Source: COE1 sp964445375 (GTDB lineage: Bacteria > Bacillota > Clostridia > Lachnospirales > Lachnospiraceae). Taken from it: DNA of 15,001 nucleotides. Made by a program: the position numbers and the translations under genes. Under the pieces are notes generated by a model, which saw nothing but the letters and a program-made list of their open reading frames with translations, searched no databases and was not told where the DNA came from. Below are positions 7,744-12,861 of this stretch, piece after piece (the stretch's first letter is position 1; each line of letters starts with the position of its first letter). The stretch is taken from assembly GCA_964445375.1 (NCBI GenBank), contig CAYUKO010000097.1, positions 1-15,001 on the forward strand, given 5' to 3'.

Positions 7744-8601
7744 TTATTCTGCTACAATAGTAACCATACTTTCATATTCATCTGTGAAAACATCTTCACC
7801 ATACCACTTCTTGGAAATCTCAGATAAGGTTCCATCTGCTATCATTTCCTTGAGTGCTGCATCAACAGCATCGCAAAGCTCCTGCTCGTCATTTGCAAAC
7901 ATGATATAAGTATCTTCACACATTACTACGTCTGTTAAAACAAGATTGTCACATCCGATTTCATCAGTCACACTTTCATAAGTTGCCTGATAAGTAAGTG
8001 ATGCATCTACCTGACCATTGGATACTTTCTTATATCCATCTGCGGTTGTCTGGTCGCTGATTGCATTGATTACTACTTCCTGACCCGGATGAGCTTCATT
8101 GTATGCCATTAACATCTGATACTCATAAGCACTTGGGTTCTGGTCAAGTGACTTGCCAGCCATATCAGCCATACATGTGATTCCGCTGTCATCTCTTACA
8201 CATAAGCTCATAGGTGATAAGCAGTAATACTGTTCCGGGAAGAGATATTTCTCTTTTCTGGCTTCGGACTTAACCAACTGATGGGATAACATATCAAGTG
8301 CACCGGAGTCGATGGAAACAACTAATGTAGAGAAGTCCATTGCCTGAATATCGAATTCATACTGTTCCAGTCTCTTATCAAGTTCTGCTAAAACATCAAG
8401 GTCATATCCGACCGGTTCACCATTTTCATCGAGATAACAGAAAGGAGCTGCGCCATTACCTGTACCAACCTTTACTGTTCTTACACCAGAATCGCTTGTC
8501 GCTTCCGCTTCATTACTACCACCGCAGCCTACCAAAAGCGATCCTGTCAATGTCATTATCATTCCTGCACTGATTAATTTTTTTACGATTGATTTTCTCA
8601 T
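7744..8601 (-). CDS. Amino-acid ABC transporter substrate-binding lipoprotein
   Basis: This extracytoplasmic lipid-anchored protein of the SBP_bac_3 family captures the substrate for the downstream permeases and ATPase. It starts with a basic and hydrophobic signal, then the lipobox LVGC with the lipidated Cys26, followed by a Ser/Glu/Ala-rich spacer. The mature domain begins near VKVGTGNGAAPFCYLDENG and ends with the common ISKKWYGEDVF. The ligand region reads SHQLVKSEARKEKYLF (106-121). It keeps the carboxylate-binding Arg (Arg115) and has Gln108, where cystine-type binding proteins carry an N-x-Q pattern. Where many relatives have an Asp that grips the alpha-amino group shortly after VDA, this protein reads VDASLTYQ. 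A polar amino acid or cystine-like ligand is possible but unproven. An in-frame GTG at 8610 overlaps the AAGGAG site, so the ATG 8 nt after it is preferred. Confidence 0.9.
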   Translation of the reverse strand: MRKSIVKKLISAGMIMTLTGSLLVGCGGSNEAEATSDSGVRTVKVGTGNGAAPFCYLDENGEPVGYDLDVLAELDKRLEQYEFDIQAMDFSTLVVSIDSGALDMLSHQLVKSEARKEKYLFPEQYYCLSPMSLCVRDDSGITCMADMAGKSLDQNPSAYEYQMLMAYNEAHPGQEVVINAISDQTTADGYKKVSNGQVDASLTYQATYESVTDEIGCDNLVLTDVVMCEDTYIMFANDEQELCDAVDAALKEMIADGTLSEISKKWYGEDVFTDEYESMVTIVAE

Positions 8602-8651
8602 AATAACCACTCCTTCTTTTGTTACTAAACTACTTCCTGACAGTTAAATCG

Positions 8652-8688
8652 AAAAAGGCGCTAAATTCATTTGAATTTAAACGCCTTT
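8652..8688 (-). terminator. Leader terminator/attenuator-like hairpin
   Basis: On the minus strand the stem AAAGGCG/CGCCTTT, continued by TAAATTC/GAATTTA around a four-base loop with a small asymmetric bulge, is followed by more Ts (CGCCTTTTTCG). It lies about 70-100 nt after the predicted transcription start and about 50 nt before the first start codon of the operon. That is where a transcription attenuator would be. I found no convincing competing antiterminator pairing, no T-box signature and no leader peptide with a ribosome binding site, so the control signal is unknown. Confidence 0.6.
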
Positions 8689-8721
8689 GTTTTCTCTTTC
8701 TATTCTATATGAACTTCCTGC

Positions 8722-8759
8722 AACCATCTGTTGTTGAAGTAGTTGTTTACTTGATGGTT
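8722..8759 (-). repeat. Interrupted inverted repeat at the 5' end of the operon leader
   Basis: AACCATC (8722-8728) pairs with GATGGTT (8753-8759). Inside it AAGTA (8737-8741) pairs with TACTT (8748-8752) around a six-base loop, giving a 12-bp stem with an 8-nt bulge on one side. It starts at or just after the predicted transcription start near 8755, so it could be a 5' stabilising hairpin or a second DNA-binding site. If transcription starts at 8755 or lower, the outer stem would be incomplete in RNA. Confidence 0.4.
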
Positions 8760-8760
8760 A

Positions 8761-8778
8761 AATTATACGTGTATAATT
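8761..8778. promoter_or_regulatory. Probable TetR operator O1 on the transporter-operon promoter
   Basis: AATTATACGTGTATAATT is an inverted repeat with perfect 8-bp arms and a 2-bp spacer. It covers the -10 box and part of the spacer of the operon promoter, the position expected for repression. It matches 13 of 18 positions of a second site at the tetR promoter. Assignment to the adjacent TetR regulator is inference from position and from the pair of sites. Confidence 0.7.
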
Positions 8779-8790
8779 CTAAATAATCAA
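8762..8790 (-). promoter_or_regulatory. Sigma-A promoter of the eight-gene operon
   Basis: On the minus strand TTGATT (8790-8785) is followed after exactly 17 nt by a consensus TATAAT (8767-8762). The predicted start of transcription is near 8755, giving a leader of about 155 nt before the binding-protein ATG. Confidence 0.75.
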
Positions 8791-8967
8791 CTCCTTTTTT
8801 TATCTTTGTGAATTCCTTATAGATTTCGACCTATTTTTACTTTTCTCTGATTATTTTGCCCAATTGTTGTATATTGTAAATCTATTTTTACATACATTTT
8901 GTGCTTTATCTTAGATATTCTATTTATTTTTCCTAGTTTTCCTATATAATAGTTATCATAAGTACTC

Positions 8968-8997
8968 TTGAAAAAACAAGATAAGTTCCTTTATAGT
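8968..8997 (+). promoter_or_regulatory. Probable promoter of tetR and the second dehydrogenase
   Basis: TTGAAA (8968-8973) is followed after 18 nt by TATAGT (8992-8997). Transcription would start near 9004, about 25 nt before the ATG. The operator O2 starts within the -10 box and covers the start site, fitting autorepression. Between this promoter and the divergent one (about 8791-8967) the DNA is very AT-rich and I see no gene. A lone TATAAT at 8945-8950 has no good -35 partner. Confidence 0.55.
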
Positions 8998-9010
8998 TAT
9001 ACATGTGTAA
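8997..9010. promoter_or_regulatory. Probable TetR operator O2 on the tetR promoter
   Basis: TTATAC-AT-GTGTAA is a dyad with one mismatch between its 6-bp arms and a 2-bp spacer. It has the same core and geometry as O1 235 bp away. It overlaps the predicted transcription start and ends 6 bp before the ribosome binding site, well placed for autorepression. Confidence 0.6.
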
Positions 9011-9029
9011 AATATAAGGAGGGATGACT

Positions 9030-9680
9030 ATGGCAAGTACAAAGGGACAAAAAACGAAAGACATCATACTGCGAAGCAGTCGTAACCTTTTCTATGAATA
9101 TGGCTATACCAATACTACGCTTCGTATGATAGCTGAGAAATCGAATTGTAATCTTGGTCTCTTCCAATACCATTTTAATGGAAAAAGAGATATTGCAAGA
9201 CATATCTATTCGGATATCCGCAATACTTTCGAAGAGTTACTGTTAGAACATGAACCTGATATTTCCGAACAGGATATGTTCTTTCTATCAAGTTCTATGG
9301 AACTCTATCTTTGCTGGCGTAATGACAACTTCGCCCGTTTCTTTGGCGAATACTTGAGTGAAACCACTTATGATGATCGTCGTTTCCAGTATATTTTGTC
9401 CTTCTACCAGACCTACGGAAGTAAGGATGATAATCACAATACTGCGGCATTTGATGCAGTCTGCGTTACTGCAATCAAGCCTGCACTTGTTAACTATGCT
9501 TTATCCGTAAAGGATACGATACAGCTTGATGAACTTGCTCGTTTCTACTTAAGACAGCAGCTTCATTATCTGAACCTTGACGAAAATCTGGCTGACTCGT
9601 ACCTTGCCCTCCTGAATAAATACCATATTGATCTGGCAGTTAATTTCACTCCCGTGTTCACACGGCTCCTGCCTGATTAA
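9030..9680 (+). CDS. TetR-family transcriptional regulator
   Basis: This cytoplasmic dimeric repressor has about 216 residues, within the usual TetR range. The N-terminal DNA-binding domain is clear: the helix DIILRSSRNLFYEYGY, then TTLRMIAEKSNCNLGLFQYHFNGKRDIA (about 29-56), which contains the helix-turn-helix and the usual YxHF-x-K segment. The C-terminal two thirds are helical and divergent, as expected for ligand binding, and give no hint of the effector. The frame opens at an ATG (9024) that abuts the AGGAGG site; the next ATG at 9030, 7 nt after the site, is the better start. The gene diverges from the transporter operon and precedes a hydroxyacid dehydrogenase by 39 bp. Matching dyads at both promoters suggest that it represses both and itself. 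The inducer may be the transported compound or a derivative (inference). Confidence 0.9.
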   Translation: MASTKGQKTKDIILRSSRNLFYEYGYTNTTLRMIAEKSNCNLGLFQYHFNGKRDIARHIYSDIRNTFEELLLEHEPDISEQDMFFLSSSMELYLCWRNDNFARFFGEYLSETTYDDRRFQYILSFYQTYGSKDDNHNTAAFDAVCVTAIKPALVNYALSVKDTIQLDELARFYLRQQLHYLNLDENLADSYLALLNKYHIDLAVNFTPVFTRLLPD

Positions 9681-9719
9681 TGCACAACGATTTCATACTA
9701 TTTATAAGGAGGAACGATT

Positions 9720-10715
9720 ATGAAAACATTAGTTATTGGAAACCAGGAACGCTACGAGAAATATATGCCTGCCGATATTCCATTTATTAAGGAAACGGAA
9801 ATTGTTTTCTGCAAATGGGGGACTTCCTATGAAGAGATTCTTTCGGTTGCACAGGATGCTGATTTTATTGCGGTTGACGCTATGGCAAGTGTCAGCGGTA
9901 ATCTGATTCGCAAGATGCCAAACCTGAAGGTCATTCATTCGGAAGGTGTTGGCTACCAGGGCATTGATGTAGATGAGGCAACCAGACAGGGCGTCTATGT
10001 ATGTAACTGTAAGGGCGTTAACGCCGGTGCTGTTGCCGAGCAGGCGGTCCTCCTTATTCTTGCCTTACTGCGTAATGTCGTTGTGGGTGACAGAGTAGAG
10101 CGCGAGGGCGGACAGATTCAGATGAAAGAGCGTATGATGTTAGAAGGGATCCGTGAAGTATCGGATTGCAAGATTGGTCTGATTGGCTTTGGTGATATTG
10201 CAAAAGCAACAGCCGAAAGATTATATCCCTTCGGCTGTGAAATGTACTATTATTCTTTGCATAAGAAAGATGATGCTACAGAAGCAAAATACCATGTAAG
10301 CTATCTTTCCCTGGAAGAGCTTGCCGCAACCTGTGATATCATCAGCATTCATGCTCCTGCAAATGACCATACAAAAGGAATGATCAACGAGCATTTTATC
10401 AGTCTGATGAAGCCGGATGCCTTTCTTGTTAATACAGCAAGAGGTGATCTGGTCGATAATGAAGCTCTTCGAAATGCCTTAATTACTGGAAGAATTGCCG
10501 GGGCAGGTCTTGATACTATTACACCGGAACCAACAACCAAGGATAATCCTCTTGTTGCTCTTCCGGCAGAATGTGCAGACCGTGTCATTTATTCCCCGCA
10601 TATTGGCGGAATCACCACCAGCACCTTCCGCCGTGCGCATCATATGCTGTGGCAGGCATTTGCTGATTGTCATGAAGGAAAAGTACCTGCAAACATTGTA
10701 AATAAAATCAATTAA
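9720..10715 (+). CDS. Second D-2-hydroxyacid dehydrogenase
   Basis: This cytoplasmic NAD(P)H-dependent oxidoreductase has 331 residues and belongs to the same family as the enzyme at 2705-3709 but is clearly divergent from it. The catalytic residues are visible as Arg241 (NTARGDLVD), Glu270 (TPEP) and His294 (SPHIGG). The dinucleotide motif reads GFGDIA (156-161), with Ala in place of the third Gly. The strand after it ends YYYSLHKKDD without the acidic residue typical of NAD-specific enzymes, so NADP(H) preference is possible. Phosphoglycerate dehydrogenase-like enzymes share the fold, but the C-terminal ACT domain is absent. AAGGAGG lies 7 nt before the ATG. Position behind tetR suggests co-expression with the divergent operon, so the two dehydrogenases may act on the same pathway. 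Substrate unknown. Confidence 0.88.
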   Translation: MKTLVIGNQERYEKYMPADIPFIKETEIVFCKWGTSYEEILSVAQDADFIAVDAMASVSGNLIRKMPNLKVIHSEGVGYQGIDVDEATRQGVYVCNCKGVNAGAVAEQAVLLILALLRNVVVGDRVEREGGQIQMKERMMLEGIREVSDCKIGLIGFGDIAKATAERLYPFGCEMYYYSLHKKDDATEAKYHVSYLSLEELAATCDIISIHAPANDHTKGMINEHFISLMKPDAFLVNTARGDLVDNEALRNALITGRIAGAGLDTITPEPTTKDNPLVALPAECADRVIYSPHIGGITTSTFRRAHHMLWQAFADCHEGKVPANIVNKIN

Positions 10716-10729
10716 GTTTGCTAAAAATC

Positions 10730-12136
10730 TTACATCGCCTTCTTCACTTCTTTTACCGGTTCTGTCATCGCATACGGGTCAAGAACCTTATTCAGCTGCT
10801 TCTCGCTCATAAGCTTTTCTGCAAGGACAAGCTCTCTGACGGTTTTACCAGTCTTAAGAGATGCCTTGGCAATCTCAGCAGACTTCTTATAACCGATATA
10901 TGGGCAGAGTGCTGTTGCAATGCCGGCGCTGCTCTCCATCAGGAGCTTGCAGCGCTCACGGTTTGCCGTGATGCCTGTGATACAGTTATCAATCAACGTT
11001 CTTACTGCTCCCTCTAATGTTTCAATGGATTCAAACAAGTTGTAGAATAAAACTGGTTCAAAAGCATTTAATTCCATCTGTCCTGCTTCTGCTGCCATCG
11101 TAATCGTCATATCATGACCAACAATCAAGAAAGCAACCTGTGTTACGACTTCTGGAATAACCGGATTTACCTTGCCCGGCATAATGGATGACCCATTCTG
11201 CTTTGCTGGCAGGTTGATCTCACCAAGTCCTGTCTTTGGACCGGAAGAAAGAAGTCTTAAATCATTACACATCTTGGATAAGTTTACTGCACAAGTCTTT
11301 ACTGCACCGGATACCGCAACAAATCCATCCAGGTTCTCGGTTGCATCGAATAAATCACTTGCCTGCTCCAATGGATAGCCTGTGAGCTTTGCAAGGCAGG
11401 GTACGACATTGACAAGATATGCTTCGGATACATTAATAGCAGAACCGATTGCAGTACCACCAAGGTTTACACTATACATTTCTGTACAGGCAGTTTCGAT
11501 TCTCTTTCTGTCCCTTGCTACCATGGATGCATAACCATGGAAGGTCTGACCAAGCCGCATCGGAACTGCATCCTGAAGCTGGGTACGTCCCATCTTGATT
11601 ACATCGTCAAATTCTATGGCTTTCATACCAAGCTCACGCTCAAGACGCTTTAATTCTGTAATCAATGGCTTTAATAAATCAAGTACTGCAAGCTTTCCTG
11701 CTGTAGGAATGACATCATTGGTAGACTGTGCCATATTGACATGGTCATTGGGATGTACTCTTGTATAACCGCCCTTTCTGCCTCCAAGAAGTTCGTTTGC
11801 ACGGTTTGCAATGACCTCATTCATATTCATATTTGCACTGGTTCCAGCCCCTCCTTGAATGGCATCCACAATAAATTCTTCTGCAAATCTGCCCTTGATG
11901 ACCTCATCGCATGCTCTGACAATAGCTTCTGCAAGATTGGCATCTAATGCAAATGCCTTTCTGTTTGTAATAGCTGCTGCCTTTTTGATTTTTGCAAGGT
12001 TTTCTAAAAATACAGGATTCATACGATGACCTGTGATTACAAAGTTCTCCTTTGCCCGAAGTGACTGTACTCCATAATATGCTTCCTCTGGTACTTCCAT
12101 AGTTCCAATGGAATCTGCTTCTAATCTTGTTCTCAT
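10730..12136 (-). CDS. aspA: Aspartate ammonia-lyase (aspartase)
   Basis: This cytoplasmic homotetrameric lyase converts L-aspartate to fumarate and ammonia. The fumarase/aspartase signature GSSIMPGKVNP lies at 315-325 on the catalytic loop, preceded by GTSANMNMNEVIANRA (98-113) and QSTNDVIPTA (137-146), which form the other two conserved active-site regions. The length of 468 residues is standard. The N-terminal MRTRLEADSIGTMEVPEEAYYGVQ fits bacterial aspartase better than class II fumarase, though the two are close relatives. GAGGAGG lies 7 nt before the ATG. The gene is convergent with the second dehydrogenase, 14 bp away, with no terminator visible between them. It diverges from the Lrp-type regulator, which may control it. 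Fumarate could serve as an electron sink, and the ammonia ties in with the Amt-PII gene; these links are inference. Confidence 0.92.
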   Translation of the reverse strand: MRTRLEADSIGTMEVPEEAYYGVQSLRAKENFVITGHRMNPVFLENLAKIKKAAAITNRKAFALDANLAEAIVRACDEVIKGRFAEEFIVDAIQGGAGTSANMNMNEVIANRANELLGGRKGGYTRVHPNDHVNMAQSTNDVIPTAGKLAVLDLLKPLITELKRLERELGMKAIEFDDVIKMGRTQLQDAVPMRLGQTFHGYASMVARDRKRIETACTEMYSVNLGGTAIGSAINVSEAYLVNVVPCLAKLTGYPLEQASDLFDATENLDGFVAVSGAVKTCAVNLSKMCNDLRLLSSGPKTGLGEINLPAKQNGSSIMPGKVNPVIPEVVTQVAFLIVGHDMTITMAAEAGQMELNAFEPVLFYNLFESIETLEGAVRTLIDNCITGITANRERCKLLMESSAGIATALCPYIGYKKSAEIAKASLKTGKTVRELVLAEKLMSEKQLNKVLDPYAMTEPVKEVKKAM

Positions 12137-12211
12137 AACGTATCCTCCTCATTTCACAACTTTTCGAATTTCCAAATCTCCTCATTGCGTCTCATCTCAA
12201 CTGATGCAACC

Positions 12212-12240
12212 ACGATAACGCCAGATTTTTTGCTTGTAAA
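12212..12240 (-). promoter_or_regulatory. Possible aspA promoter
   Basis: On the minus strand TTTACA (12240-12235) is followed after 17 nt by TATCGT (12217-12212), with an AT-rich stretch upstream. The boxes are only partial matches, so this is a tentative assignment. Confidence 0.3.
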
Positions 12241-12320
12241 TACTTTTAAGTGAATACGTTATTTCTGAACGTTTTTTCTTTGTTTGAGATTAATTATTTT
12301 CAACTTTTTCCATTTTGACT

Positions 12321-12332
12321 TTAAAATTTTAA
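12321..12332. promoter_or_regulatory. AT-rich palindrome, possible Lrp-type operator
   Basis: TTAAAATTTTAA is a perfect 12-bp palindrome, nearly extended to ACTT(T)AAAATTTTAAGT. It lies immediately before the -35 box of the regulator gene and within the spacer shared with aspA. Lrp/AsnC proteins bind AT-rich dyads and often regulate themselves and a divergent gene. It could equally be an UP element or chance in AT-rich DNA. Confidence 0.35.
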
Positions 12333-12333
12333 G

Positions 12334-12362
12334 TTGACGTTTTTGACAGTTGTGTGTATGCT
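12334..12362 (+). promoter_or_regulatory. Probable promoter of the Lrp-type regulator
   Basis: TTGACG (12334-12339) is followed after 17 nt by TATGCT (12357-12362). Transcription would start near 12369, about 44 nt before the ATG. Confidence 0.55.
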
Positions 12363-12412
12363 ATAGGTAAATTTTTATTTGGTATTTTTCATGCAAATGA
12401 GGAGGGTATCTT

Positions 12413-12859
12413 ATGGATTATACATTAGACAGTATTGATAAGAAAATTATTGAGATTTTGCAGGCAAATGCCCGTACTCCGGTGAAGGATATTGCAGCTG
12501 AGGTCTTTCTGTCCTCTCCCGCCGTTTCAAACCGTATTGAGAAAATGGAAAAAGCTGGTATTATCATGGGATATCATGCCCAGATTAATTACCAGCTATT
12601 TGATTATCATATTAAAGCTTTTATTAACTTAGAAGTAGAACCCTATCAAAAGAAAGAATTCTACCCCTTTATCCAATCCATTCCAAATGTCATTGAATGC
12701 AACTGTGTTACCGGTGATTATGCCATGCTGATTGAAGTCGCTTTCCAGTCTACTGTGCAATTAGATCATTTTATCAATGAATTACAGCACTTTGGAAGAA
12801 CCAAGACCTTAATCGTCTTCTCTACCTCGGTTGAACATAGAGATGTTCCGATTCAGTAG
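12413..12859 (+). CDS. Lrp/AsnC-family transcriptional regulator
   Basis: This DNA-binding regulator of 148 residues has the standard Lrp length. An N-terminal winged helix-turn-helix is seen at about 5-52 (DSIDKKIIEILQANAR, then VKDIAAEVFLSSPAVSNRIEKMEKAG). A C-terminal RAM/ACT-like effector and oligomerisation domain follows (about 66-145), with the typical VTGDYAMLIEVAF strand. Members sense amino acids or their derivatives. The gene starts 8 nt or so after GAGGAGGG. It is divergent from aspA across a 276-bp AT-rich spacer containing a candidate operator, so control of aspA and of itself is a reasonable inference. Its stop codon is only 2 bp from that of the convergent hydrogenase-chemoreceptor gene. 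The effector is unknown. Confidence 0.92.
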   Translation: MDYTLDSIDKKIIEILQANARTPVKDIAAEVFLSSPAVSNRIEKMEKAGIIMGYHAQINYQLFDYHIKAFINLEVEPYQKKEFYPFIQSIPNVIECNCVTGDYAMLIEVAFQSTVQLDHFINELQHFGRTKTLIVFSTSVEHRDVPIQ

Positions 12860-12861
12860 TT

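Noticed and set aside
7586..7909. Open plus-strand frame of about 107 codons across the permease/binding-protein junction
   Set aside because: It overlaps two certain genes and the intercistronic hairpin, has low-complexity Ser/Leu-rich content and no ribosome binding site.
8679..8729. Possible leader peptide on the minus strand (starting ATG GTT GCA GGA, ending before the leader terminator)
   Set aside because: There is no ribosome binding site before it and no run of regulatory codons, so it does not support classic attenuation.
8610..8755. T-box or known amino-acid riboswitch in the operon leader
   Set aside because: No T-box consensus element, lysine or glycine riboswitch core was recognised; only a hairpin with a T tract is supported.
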